Shown: positions 20,043 through 28,186 of the stretch, piece by piece
Layout: the number at the start of each line of letters is the position of its first letter
Numbering within the stretch: position 1 is the stretch's first letter
The notes under the pieces: model-generated
The model's database searches: none
What the model was told of the DNA's origin: nothing
The model's input: only the letters and a program-made list of their open reading frames with translations
Assembly (NCBI GenBank): GCA_903860915.1
Contig: CAIOSJ010000025.1
Coordinates: 248,001-312,000, forward strand
Length of the DNA: 64,000 nucleotides
Reading direction: 5' to 3'
Origin: an uncultured Actinomycetes bacterium
Lineage (GTDB): Bacteria; Actinomycetota; Acidimicrobiia; Acidimicrobiales; RAAP-2
Translations under genes and position numbers: made by a program

Positions 20043-21001
20043 TTTCTCGCGACCCAAACGTACTGCTCGCTGAAGCCCGCAACGCCTCACGGGTCGCCCT
20101 GGCCCGGATGGTCACTTTCGTGGAGTCCGGTGGTCCGCAGCAACGCAGTACCGCCAGTTTGGCGTATCAATCGCCCCCACCCTACGTCGTAGGAATAACG
20201 GGCCCCCCGGGCGCTGGGAAATCCACCCTCACGGATCGTGTTATTACTACCGCCCTTACCGCGGGTGCTTTGGGTGATTTGACCTTCGAGCAAATTGCGG
20301 TGCTCTGTATCGACCCGAGTTCACCGTTTACCGGGGGTGCGATTTTGGGCGACCGTATCCGTATGCAGGATCACGCCACCGACGAGCACGTCTTCATCCG
20401 CTCGATGGCGACGCGCGGGAATCTGGGTGGTCTCTCCTTGGCCGTCCCCGACGCCCTTCGCGTGCTCGGCGCGGCGGGTTTTCCGCTGGCTCTCGTCGAG
20501 ACGGTGGGCGTGGGACAGATGGAAGTAGACATCGCCTCGGCGGCCGATACGACCGTGGTGGTCACCAATCCGGGCTGGGGGGATTCGATGCAGGCCAATA
20601 AGGCGGGCCTGCTGGAAGTGGCTGATATCTTCATTATTAACAAGGCCGACCGGGCCGGCGTTCGAGAAACCCGTCGTGACCTCGAGCAAATGCTGGACCT
20701 CGGTGCGGACCGGGCCTGGCGCCCCCTGATTTTAGAGACGGTGGCGGCCGACGGCCGAGGAACTGAAGAGATGTGGAAGGCCATTGCCGAGCACCGTGAA
20801 TTCCAAATTCGCACTGGGGAGCTCGAGCGACGTCGTCGGGCTCGCACCGGCAAGGAACTATCGCGCGTTTTAGGAATCGAAGTGAGTCGTCGCGTGAAGA
20901 ACTTGTCGGAGGGCAAACTCTACGACGACGCCATTGATCAACTCGTTCGCGGAGTAACCGACCCCTACAGTGCGGCGGAGACCCTCCTGGCTCAGACGTG
21001 A
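20039..21001 (+). CDS. meaB: MeaB/ArgK-type GTPase, methylmalonyl-CoA mutase chaperone
   Basis: G3E-family P-loop GTPase that protects and reloads B12-dependent methylmalonyl-CoA mutase. 320 residues. Walker A 'GITGPPGAGKSTLTDRV', switch region 'DPSSPFTGGAILGDRIRM', 'VETVGVGQMEVDIA' and the base-recognition motif 'NKAD'. ATG start overlaps the murA stop by 4 bp. No mutase gene is in the window, so its client must be elsewhere or it serves another B12 enzyme. Confidence 0.93.
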   Translation: MISRDPNVLLAEARNASRVALARMVTFVESGGPQQRSTASLAYQSPPPYVVGITGPPGAGKSTLTDRVITTALTAGALGDLTFEQIAVLCIDPSSPFTGGAILGDRIRMQDHATDEHVFIRSMATRGNLGGLSLAVPDALRVLGAAGFPLALVETVGVGQMEVDIASAADTTVVVTNPGWGDSMQANKAGLLEVADIFIINKADRAGVRETRRDLEQMLDLGADRAWRPLILETVAADGRGTEEMWKAIAEHREFQIRTGELERRRRARTGKELSRVLGIEVSRRVKNLSEGKLYDDAIDQLVRGVTDPYSAAETLLAQT

Positions 21002-21459
21002 GTGCTTCGTCGGTGGTGTACGACATCATCTTTGTCGTGCACCTCATGGTGGCGTGCATCAGCGTCGCACTCCTACTCAGCCTGAGCCGAGGTTACGGTA
21101 ATTTCGATGAGAAGTCCCTCGGAATACTCCGACAAAGGTTTCCCCTTTCGACGAATTGGACCGCGAGAATTTTCCACCTGATGCCGCTGAGCGGGATCGC
21201 ACTCATCGCGAGTGGCGGAGCGGATGTACGAGGTTCTCACCTCTGGATCGTTCTGGGACTCACGACCTATCTCGTGGCCGCCGGTCTACTGGAGGCGAGG
21301 ATTTTGCCATTAGAACGTCGCGTGGCGACCGTCGTGCGCGAGGGCAGTGTCGATGTCGGGGCCGTGCGTTCTCTGGTGATGCGTTACGCAGCTTCGGTGA
21401 ACGTATTGTGCTTTCTCGTCCTACTCGCGACGATCGTGATGGTCTGGCAACCGAACTAG
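20998..21459 (+). CDS. small four-helix membrane protein of unknown function
   Basis: 153 residues with four hydrophobic segments: 'VVYDIIFVVHLMVACISVALLLS', 'ARIFHLMPLSGIALIAS', 'HLWIVLGLTTYLVAAGLL' and 'ASVNVLCFLVLLATIVMVW'. Histidines in the first two helices (VHLM, FHLM) and the overall pattern recall the DUF2269-like predicted membrane proteins, but I cannot confirm a family. GTG start overlaps meaB by 4 bp (GTGA), so it is translated with it. Its stop overlaps convergent cysN by 4 bp. Confidence 0.8.
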   Translation: MSASSVVYDIIFVVHLMVACISVALLLSLSRGYGNFDEKSLGILRQRFPLSTNWTARIFHLMPLSGIALIASGGADVRGSHLWIVLGLTTYLVAAGLLEARILPLERRVATVVREGSVDVGAVRSLVMRYAASVNVLCFLVLLATIVMVWQPN

Positions 21460-22718
21460 AGGGTGGTGAAAGCGGGTCGGCCAATCATGCCAGCCGCCAC
21501 CGTGGCGTTGGTGCGCTCATCAATGAGAACAAAACTCCCCGTGACGCGGTTATCGCTGTAGTCATCGATAACGAGTGGTGAAGCGCAGGTGATACTGACA
21601 AAGCCAATGTCGTTCAAGCTGAGTTCCTCGGTGGGCAAACTCTGAAGGGTGTCAAGCGAGAGGTGGCCGGCCACCGAGGTGACGCGCGCGGGAGTCGATC
21701 GTGTGGTGTGCTTCACCCGAAGGCGGGTACCGGGTCGTAGCGGCTGGTCGGAAAACCAACAGATGGTGGCCTCGAATTCGGAGGTGACCTGCGGTAGGGG
21801 CGCGGTGGCGATGATGTCGCCTCGTCCGGCGTCAGTTTCGGCGACGAGGTCGAGATCAATGCTCAGTCCCGGTAGCGCCTCGGTATTGTCACCACGCAGG
21901 CCGTTGATTGAGCGAATCGTGGTGCGTACGCCCTGGGGAAGAAGGGTGACCTCGTCCCCGGCGTGCAGACCGCCGCCATTGAGCGTGCCGGCGTAGGTGC
22001 GACCACCACCGTCTTGGCGAAGTACCCACTGAATCGGCAAACGAGCACCCGAGTGCTGTGAGGACCACGCGCCACTAGGCGAGTTTTCGAGGGCGCTTAA
22101 GACCGTAGGCCCGTTGTACCACGGGGCGGCGGCCGACGGATCGACCACGTTGTCACCTTGGAGGGCGGATACCGGGATAACGAGAACGTCGTGAAAACCA
22201 ATTTTTTCTGCCAGGGCGTGAACGTCAGCGACGACGGCGTCGAAGCTGCCGCGGTCCCAGTTGATCGAGTCCATCTTGTTCGCGGCCACGATGACGTTAC
22301 GCACTCCTAAGAGCGCGGCGATGCACAGGTGACGACGCGTCTGCTCCTTGAGTCCACTGGCCACGTCGAGCACAACGAGAGCGAGGTCGGCCGTGGAGGC
22401 ACCCGTGGCCATATTGCGCGTGTATTGAATGTGCCCAGGGCAGTCCGCGATGACGAACTTACGCGACGGCGTTGACGCGTAACGGTAGGCCACGTCGATG
22501 GTGATGCCCTGCTCGCGCTCGGCGCGCAGTCCGTCGGTGACGAAGGATAAATCAAGGTCCCCAACACCACGCTTGGCCGAGGCCGCCGCGACGGCATCGA
22601 GCTGGTCGTCAAAGAGTTGACGAGTATCGACGAGCAGTCGTCCAATCAGCGTTGACTTCCCGTCGTCCACTGAACCGACGGTTGCGAAACGTAGGAGGTC
22701 ACGGGTAGGGCGGGGCAT
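21456..22718 (-). CDS. cysN: sulfate adenylyltransferase GTPase subunit
   Basis: EF-Tu-like GTPase that drives ATP sulfurylase (CysD) to make adenosine 5'-phosphosulfate. 420 residues. G1 'GSVDDGKSTLIGRLL', G3 'DCPGHIQYTRNMATGA' and G4 'NKMD' are intact, followed by two beta-barrel domains. It ends without a fused APS kinase (CysC) domain, which many actinobacterial CysNC proteins have. Its ATG shares one base with the cysD stop (TAATG), so the two are coupled. Confidence 0.96.
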   Translation of the reverse strand: MPRPTRDLLRFATVGSVDDGKSTLIGRLLVDTRQLFDDQLDAVAAASAKRGVGDLDLSFVTDGLRAEREQGITIDVAYRYASTPSRKFVIADCPGHIQYTRNMATGASTADLALVVLDVASGLKEQTRRHLCIAALLGVRNVIVAANKMDSINWDRGSFDAVVADVHALAEKIGFHDVLVIPVSALQGDNVVDPSAAAPWYNGPTVLSALENSPSGAWSSQHSGARLPIQWVLRQDGGGRTYAGTLNGGGLHAGDEVTLLPQGVRTTIRSINGLRGDNTEALPGLSIDLDLVAETDAGRGDIIATAPLPQVTSEFEATICWFSDQPLRPGTRLRVKHTTRSTPARVTSVAGHLSLDTLQSLPTEELSLNDIGFVSITCASPLVIDDYSDNRVTGSFVLIDERTNATVAAGMIGRPAFTTL

Positions 22719-23638
22719 TAAAAGTACCCTTCGCGCTTGCGATCTTCCATGGCGGTCTCGGAGAACTTGTCGTCGGCTCTGGTCGCCCCGCGTTCGGAGA
22801 CGTTGGAGGTGGAAACCTCATCGATGATGGCGCTGAGCGAACTGGCGTTGCTCGCCACGGCTCCGGTGCACGAGGCATCACCCACGGTGCGGTAGCGGAC
22901 CACGCGGCGCTCGACAATTTCGCCCGGTCGAGCTTCGATGAACTCGCCGACGGCTAACCACATACCGTCACGAGAGATGACGTCACGCTCATGGGCGAAG
23001 TAAATGGACGGGAGAGGGACATTTTCTCGCTGGATGTACTGCCACACGTCGAGTTCAGTCCAGTCTGACAAGGGGAAGGCGCGTAGGTGTTCGCCGGGAT
23101 TGACCTTGCCCTGATAGAGGTGCCAGAGTTCGGGGCGCTGTTGGCGAGGATCCCATTGGCCGAAGGAGTCACGGAAGGATAAGACTCGCTCTTTGGCTCG
23201 AGCCTTATCCTCGTCACGCCGCGCGCCTCCGAAGGCCGCGTCGAAGCCGTGTTCGTTGATGGCATCCAGGAGGGTCACAGTCTGGAGGCGATTACGCATT
23301 CCCATAGGACCGGGATCGCTCACGCGACCACTGTCTATGGACGCCTGAACACTGGCGATGAGCAGGCGCACGCCGTAGTGCTGGGCGGCTTCGTCGCGGT
23401 AGGTAAGGACTTCGGGGAAATTATGACCCGTGTCAATGTGCATGACCGGAAAGGGAATTCCCTGGGGGGCGAAGGCCTTGTGGGCGAGGTGCAGGAGTAC
23501 GGCCGAATCCTTGCCACCGGAGAACAGGAGTACGGGTCGTTCGCACTCAGCTGCGACCTCGCGCAGGATGAAAATAGCGTGAGATTCAAGGAGGTCGAGG
23601 GAATCGACCCTATTGTCGGTGGTGGGAGAGGGGCTCAT
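22718..23638 (-). CDS. cysD: sulfate adenylyltransferase catalytic subunit
   Basis: Catalytic half of ATP sulfurylase, a PP-loop protein. 'VLLFSGGKDSAVLLHLA' is the SGGxDS ATP-binding loop, followed by 'PVMHIDTGHNFPEVLTYRD' and 'IYFAHERDVISRDGMW'. The track begins at TTG 23656. I prefer ATG 23638 (306 residues). Neither has a clear ribosome site, so the transcript may be leaderless, as is common in actinobacteria. Divergent from cysH across 64 bp. Confidence 0.95.
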   Translation of the reverse strand: MSPSPTTDNRVDSLDLLESHAIFILREVAAECERPVLLFSGGKDSAVLLHLAHKAFAPQGIPFPVMHIDTGHNFPEVLTYRDEAAQHYGVRLLIASVQASIDSGRVSDPGPMGMRNRLQTVTLLDAINEHGFDAAFGGARRDEDKARAKERVLSFRDSFGQWDPRQQRPELWHLYQGKVNPGEHLRAFPLSDWTELDVWQYIQRENVPLPSIYFAHERDVISRDGMWLAVGEFIEARPGEIVERRVVRYRTVGDASCTGAVASNASSLSAIIDEVSTSNVSERGATRADDKFSETAMEDRKREGYF

Positions 23639-23656
23639 ATTTAAGGGGTCATTCAA

Positions 23657-23693
23657 AGGCTTTTAATACTCTAGTGATTCAGTAGGCTTTTAA
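23657..23693. promoter_or_regulatory. 10-bp direct repeat in the cysD/cysH divergent promoter region
   Basis: AGGCTTTTAA occurs exactly at 23657-23666 and again at 23684-23693, 27 bp apart, inside the 64-bp gap between divergent cysD and cysH. The gap must hold both promoters. The repeats could be binding sites of a sulfur regulator or AT-rich promoter parts; the sequence does not decide. Confidence 0.4.
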
Positions 23694-23702
23694 CAACATC
23701 GG

Positions 23703-24386
23703 ATGAAAGTTGCCACCGTGAGTTCCACCAGCCCAGAACTAGTGTCCAGTCTTGCTGGAGTATCACAGCGTCTCGAGACAGCCTCGCCGGGGGAAATCAT
23801 CTCCTGGGCTCTCAGTCAATTCACTCGACCAGCCTTCGCTTGTTCCTTCGAGGATTTGGCCCTGCTCAACATGTTGCGAGAAGCCCAACCCAACATCCCC
23901 GTAATTTTTCTCGACACGCAAGGTCATTTCCCAGAAACCCTCTCGTTCTTGGACGAGATGACGACCCGGTGGTCGCTCAATGTTGTTCGAACCACCCCGA
24001 CCGCCGACGCCGACGCGTGGCCCTGTGGTACGGGAGAGTGCTGCCAACGGCGCAAGGTCGAACCCTTGGGTCGAGCGCTCGCGGCCTACGACGTCTGGTT
24101 CACCGCGGTGAAACGGGTGGACGCCGTGACACGTCGCGCTATGCCAATTGTCTCGTGGGATGAAAATTTCGGTCTCGTCAAGGTCAATCCCCTGGCTCTC
24201 TGGAGCGATGATGATGTCAGCTACTACCTGCGCTCTCACGAGATCCCCGAGCACCCCCTGTGGGCCGATGGCTACGCTTCAATCGGCTGCGCGCAGGTGA
24301 CTGTTCGACCAGCCGCTGGTGCCGACCGACGTTCGGGTCGATGGGTGGGAAGCGACAAGGAAGAATGCGGTCTTCACGAGGGCTGA
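23703..24386 (+). CDS. cysH: APS/PAPS reductase with an incomplete iron-sulfur cysteine set
   Basis: Reduces activated sulfate to sulfite using thioredoxin. 227 residues. The PP-loop core is present ('VIFLDTQGHFPETLSFLDEM'), as is the C-terminal nucleophile in 'ECGLH' (Cys222). APS-type enzymes bind a 4Fe-4S cluster with CC...CxxC. Here the CC pair is Cys113-Cys114 ('GECCQRRK') but the second pair reads 'GCAQVT', so Cys196 is kept and the fourth ligand is Val199. No CysC is in the window, which would favour direct APS use. Whether the cluster is still bound is open. Confidence 0.9.
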   Translation: MKVATVSSTSPELVSSLAGVSQRLETASPGEIISWALSQFTRPAFACSFEDLALLNMLREAQPNIPVIFLDTQGHFPETLSFLDEMTTRWSLNVVRTTPTADADAWPCGTGECCQRRKVEPLGRALAAYDVWFTAVKRVDAVTRRAMPIVSWDENFGLVKVNPLALWSDDDVSYYLRSHEIPEHPLWADGYASIGCAQVTVRPAAGADRRSGRWVGSDKEECGLHEG

Positions 24387-24440
24387 TATCCACCACTTGT
24401 AGTAATTCATTGACTATTTTAACTCCAACGCATTATTCGT

Positions 24441-25217
24441 GTGATTGGAGCTTCGGTGTTACTACTACTCATCGCTGCTATATGGCTAATTGTCATGGTG
24501 ATGTTTGGCTTTAGCAAAGTCCGCGACTTTCAATTTGAACGATCAATTGATTCTTTCCGTGATGGATTTGAGCGTTTGAGCAGTCGTGGCAAGGCTTTTG
24601 TGCAGCCGGCGGGTCGTTCGGACGATGATGATTTTCTCGACTCCGATAATGAAGACGGTCACTACGAACCCCTCCGGCAACCGCGCTTGCGAGTAGTGCC
24701 GCCGAACGCTACTGCCGCAGATATGGCGGCGGAACTCAGTTGGTCTGAGTGGAGTGAGGAATTGGCCTTCGATGACGCGAGATTCACCACCTCCCCACGT
24801 CAACCAGTCTCACGTGCGGCCGCGTATCACGCGCCGGTGCCGACTCAGGTACGAAGGGTGGCGCCAACTCGACCTACGATGAGCGGACCGCGTCAGTTGC
24901 GCCGTACGATTTCGCGTTCGTCCCTCGTGAGCACCGCCGTACTTACGGTGGCTTCGATCGCGACTGGTTGGTTTCTCCTTAATCTCCTCGCCATCGTTTC
25001 TTGGGTGGCCACAATTGCCTACTTCTCGATGATGTACGTGGCATTTACACAAGACGAGGCGAAGGCTCTGAGTCCGTCGTTTGTTGACCGCGAACGTGAG
25101 AACGAAGTTGAAATGGCGGCACCAATCTCCATCGGTCAGCCGTCGCCGGTATTTGTTCCTGAATCTGGTGACACGTGGACGAGAGAGGCCGCCCCGCGCT
25201 ACGCCTCGGGCCAATAG
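24441..25217 (+). CDS. membrane protein with N-terminal anchor and C-terminal helix pair, SepX/GlpR-like
   Basis: 258 residues. An N-terminal helix ('ASVLLLLIAAIWLIVMVMFGF') leads into 'SIDSFRDGFERLSSRGK', then about 120 residues of polar, partly disordered linker. Two adjacent helices follow near residue 175 ('LVSTAVLTVASIATGWFLLNLLAIVSWVATIAYFSMMYVAF') and a loose tail. This architecture fits the actinobacterial divisome protein SepX/GlpR, whose short first cytoplasmic segment also carries an FS/FR-x-x-x-R motif. The match is by architecture only. GTG start. A TTGACT box lies at 24410, and tRNA-Ala follows 37 bp downstream. Confidence 0.6.
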   Translation: MIGASVLLLLIAAIWLIVMVMFGFSKVRDFQFERSIDSFRDGFERLSSRGKAFVQPAGRSDDDDFLDSDNEDGHYEPLRQPRLRVVPPNATAADMAAELSWSEWSEELAFDDARFTTSPRQPVSRAAAYHAPVPTQVRRVAPTRPTMSGPRQLRRTISRSSLVSTAVLTVASIATGWFLLNLLAIVSWVATIAYFSMMYVAFTQDEAKALSPSFVDRERENEVEMAAPISIGQPSPVFVPESGDTWTREAAPRYASGQ

Positions 25218-25254
25218 CCCACCTCTAAATCCGACTAATCTAAAGATGTCGTTT

Positions 25255-25330
25255 GGGGGTGTAGCTCAGTTGGTAGAGCGCTACGTTCGCAATGTAGAGG
25301 CCAGGGGTTCGAATCCCCTCATCTCCACCA
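25255..25330 (+). tRNA. tRNA-Ala (anticodon CGC)
   Basis: A complete cloverleaf: acceptor GGGGGTG/CATCTCC, D-arm GCTCAGTTGGTAGAGC, anticodon stem CTACG/TGTAG with loop TTCGCAA (CGC anticodon, codon GCG), T-arm AGGGG-TTCGAAT-CCCCT, and encoded CCA. A TAATCT box at 25236-25241 is a plausible -10. Confidence 0.95.
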
Positions 25331-25608
25331 AAATCCGACATGTGCTGAGCGACGCATCGAAACGTGCACCGACTCACGGCGTGTATCTGCACGTTCTCAG
25401 CGATTTCTGAGAGTGTTACCCGGGTGCTGCTGGCACAATTGCCGTACCGGTGCTCCCACGCCGAATGCCTCGCCGGAAGGTGCCCTCGAGTGTGTCGACG
25501 ACGACCTGATTGAACTGAGACGCCCGCCTCGCACTCGCTACTGAGTCTCGTCGAGACCGGGCAAGAACTGTAACCTTCGATTATGTGGCCTTGCGTGCAG
25601 TTGTGTGA

Positions 25609-26520
25609 ATGTCAATTGATGTCACTGGGCGTCCTCAAGAGTCAAAGAATCCGACGGTGAATGCCTCACGAGCACTGAGGTGGGGCGACCCCTCGTCGGC
25701 TCCACGACTCGCCCTCGGACACTCCCACTGGTCGCTCACGGGCCTTTCTACTTCCGTCATGAGTCTCTTACCCCAACTGGCTGAGGGCGGATGCGAACTC
25801 CTCGAAGTCAACTTGACTAGTGATCTCCTAAGTACGGCGCGCGAGGCCAAAAAACTCGGCTTCGTCATCTTGGGTCAGGGCCTGTGCGTAACGGCCGAGG
25901 AGACGAAGCCCATTATTGCTGCGGCCTCAGAATTGGGCGTCGTGGGTTTGAACTTACACCTCGGTCATTCATTTATGGAGCCCGCGGAAAGCGTGGATCT
26001 AGTAGGTGAGACGAGGACTTTGGCTGACGCCGCTGGAATCACCTTGCTCGTGGAGACCCATCGAGGTCGTATAACTCAAGACCTCCTACGTACTAGTCAA
26101 CTCATCACGTTGGACCCGTCGCTACGATTCACGCTCGACCTCTCGCACTACTGGGTCGGGAACGAGGGTGAAGGAAATAACTCCGAGAAGTTTCGAATTC
26201 TGTTGCAGCAAGTGCTAGAGCGAACTCTCGTTATTCACGGTCGGATAAGTGACGGCGAGTCGGTCCAAATTGATATTGGAGAACGAGCCGAGAACGTCGC
26301 CGTTTCCGCCTTTCGAGATAACTGGTCACGCGCTATGTCGGCGTGGCTTACGAGGGCACAACGTGGCGATGTCTTTGTCTTCGAACCGGAGTTGGGACCA
26401 TGGCCGTACGCCCAGATTGGCCGTGATGGCCGTGAATTTAGCGATCGTTGGCGGCAGTCACTGCTCATGGCGGACATTGGCCGCGAGGCGTGGTCTGCTG
26501 CTGTGGCTGGGCTACGGTGA
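25609..26520 (+). CDS. TIM-barrel protein of the sugar phosphate isomerase/epimerase (AP endonuclease 2) type
   Basis: 303 residues. Segments such as 'RLALGHSHWSLTGLST', 'CELLEVNLTSDLLSTAREAKKLGFVILGQGLCV', 'GLNLHLGHSFMEP', 'ITLLVETHRGRITQD' and 'LRFTLDLSHYW' alternate strand and helix and carry His/Glu/Asp at strand ends, as in the xylose-isomerase-like barrel. The Glu in 'VETHRG', the Asp/His in 'LDLSHYW', the His in 'VIHGRIS' and the Glu in 'VFEPELGPWPY' could bind a metal. The substrate is unknown. It stands alone, 278 bp from the tRNA and 412 bp from the next gene. Confidence 0.7.
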   Translation: MSIDVTGRPQESKNPTVNASRALRWGDPSSAPRLALGHSHWSLTGLSTSVMSLLPQLAEGGCELLEVNLTSDLLSTAREAKKLGFVILGQGLCVTAEETKPIIAAASELGVVGLNLHLGHSFMEPAESVDLVGETRTLADAAGITLLVETHRGRITQDLLRTSQLITLDPSLRFTLDLSHYWVGNEGEGNNSEKFRILLQQVLERTLVIHGRISDGESVQIDIGERAENVAVSAFRDNWSRAMSAWLTRAQRGDVFVFEPELGPWPYAQIGRDGREFSDRWRQSLLMADIGREAWSAAVAGLR

Positions 26521-26932
26521 CCTCTTGATAGCCACATCCGCGGGTTCTGTATCCCCCTAGCCCCGCCGGCGCCCTCCTTGCCTGATATGAACGTGGAAAC
26601 CCCGAACTCGGCCGAATTTGAGTGCGTCGTACTCTCAACCAGCGCAGCATGAAATCACCAAGCAAAACTGTCAACAAAACCGTCATCAGTTCCCTCGTTA
26701 GAAGCGCGATTACTTCGCGAGCATTGTGGTCACAAGGCAGTGAGCGAGAAAGCTCGGCCCGGTAGGCGGCACTGTTGTAAGAGGACGAGTCCTCGCCACC
26801 GTGGCGGTGGAGCCAATGGGACTTTCCTTGGTCACACTAGGAGCGTGACATTTCTGCTGACTATCGTCAGTGGCACTAGACCGCATCCCGGCAAGATGTG
26901 AATCACTGGTGGACACGTGCCCCTATGTCGGT
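26521..26932. other. 412-bp gap without a credible gene
   Basis: Convergent 3' ends flank this stretch. The small ORFs in it (26465-26686 and 26710-26916, both minus) have poor composition and no ribosome site. Short palindromes are present (AGGACGAGTCCT and CACCGTGGCGGTG near 26781-26813), which could form a weak bidirectional terminator, but no T-run follows. Confidence 0.5.
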
Positions 26933-28186
26933 TCAGCGGGGAACATCTCGCCACGCCAAACCCTTGTACGCGTCGGGCTCACGCGGCAGACCGAGAACTC
27001 TCTCGCCAATAATGTTCCGCTGAATTTCCGAGGTTCCGCCCTCTATGGAATTCGCCCGTGTTCTGAGAAATTGTGTTACCCACTCCGCCGCATCAGAGTC
27101 GGATATTTCCCAGGCTGTTGCGGCTAATCCACGGATGTCCATTGCGATTTCCTGCAGCCGTTGATTTGACGCGGCCTTGGCAATTTTAGTGAGTGAACCT
27201 TCAGACCCCCCGGCTCGACCGGCAGCCCGGCTATCTCGAGCCCGATCGATGCTTAAAGCGAGAACTCGATCGTTGACGGCGGCACGAACAAGTTGATGGC
27301 GAGCGCTGGCCGGCAAATTTTGTCCGAGAGTACGAGCGAATTGCTCAATCTCGAGATAGGGCTTCCCGCCCAAAATTTCGTCGGAGGACTTGCGCTTTTT
27401 TTGGGCTAGGCCCGATAGCGCGAAACGTTCAGCGCCGAGGGTGGACTGTGTGGCGGACCACCCCTCACCACGAGGGCTGATGCGATCGATATCCGGGACG
27501 CGAACGTCCGAGAGAAATACCTCGAAGAATTCGTGCTGCCCCGCCATATTGACGAGGGGGCGCACTTCGACACCCGGACTCTTCATGTCGAGACCAAAGT
27601 AGGTAATGCCCTTGTGCTTTATCTGATCGGGATCGGTGCGAGCGAGCAACATCGCGCGTTCCGAACTTTGCCCGAAGGTGGTCCATACCTTTTGGCCATT
27701 GACCACCCACTCGTCACCATCGCGAACGGCAGTCGTGGCCAATGAGGCGAGGTCCGAGCCCGACCCGGGTTCGGAGAACAACTGGCACCAGCGCTCGTCG
27801 CCCGATAGCAGTGGCGGAAGCAAGTGCCGCTTGGTTTCTTCCGACGACCACTGCTGGATGGTGGGGGCCGCGAGGGCTAGTCCGGAACCGCTGGGCGTAA
27901 CCGGTACACCCCACGAGTGCAGCAACGAGAGCGCTCGCTGGGCCATTTCCGTGCTGAGACCACGACCCCCGTGTTCGCGCTCGTAGTGGGGTGCCACCCA
28001 ACCCGCCCGGCCGATGGCGTGGACGACCCCACGCCGATCGATGGTGTCGTTGAAGTCCACAATCGCCTCGACGTCGCCCGCTCGAGCGGCGTCGATCCAT
28101 TCGATCGGCAGAATGGTCGCGAGTAGTTCTTCGAGCTCGTCGCGTCCGGGGAAATCGGTCGGACTAGGCACGCGACATGCGTTCAT
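26933..28186 (-). CDS. acyl-CoA dehydrogenase
   Basis: FAD enzyme that oxidises an acyl-CoA to the 2-enoyl-CoA. 417 residues from ATG 28186, which has GAGG upstream; the track's longer start runs into the crotonase gene. 'WCQLFSEPGSGSDLASLATTAVRDGDEWVVNGQKVWTT' is the FAD/substrate block, and the catalytic Glu is in 'NSIEGGTSEIQRNIIGERVLGLPREP'. It overlaps the upstream crotonase-type gene by 23 bp, so the two are one unit for breakdown of some acyl-CoA. Chain-length preference is not readable. Confidence 0.92.
   Translation of the reverse strand: MNACRVPSPTDFPGRDELEELLATILPIEWIDAARAGDVEAIVDFNDTIDRRGVVHAIGRAGWVAPHYEREHGGRGLSTEMAQRALSLLHSWGVPVTPSGSGLALAAPTIQQWSSEETKRHLLPPLLSGDERWCQLFSEPGSGSDLASLATTAVRDGDEWVVNGQKVWTTFGQSSERAMLLARTDPDQIKHKGITYFGLDMKSPGVEVRPLVNMAGQHEFFEVFLSDVRVPDIDRISPRGEGWSATQSTLGAERFALSGLAQKKRKSSDEILGGKPYLEIEQFARTLGQNLPASARHQLVRAAVNDRVLALSIDRARDSRAAGRAGGSEGSLTKIAKAASNQRLQEIAMDIRGLAATAWEISDSDAAEWVTQFLRTRANSIEGGTSEIQRNIIGERVLGLPREPDAYKGLAWRDVPR

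Noticed and set aside
26465-26916. Two small minus-strand ORFs in the gap before the acyl-CoA dehydrogenase
   Set aside because: No ribosome site, low-complexity translations and no similarity to known small proteins.
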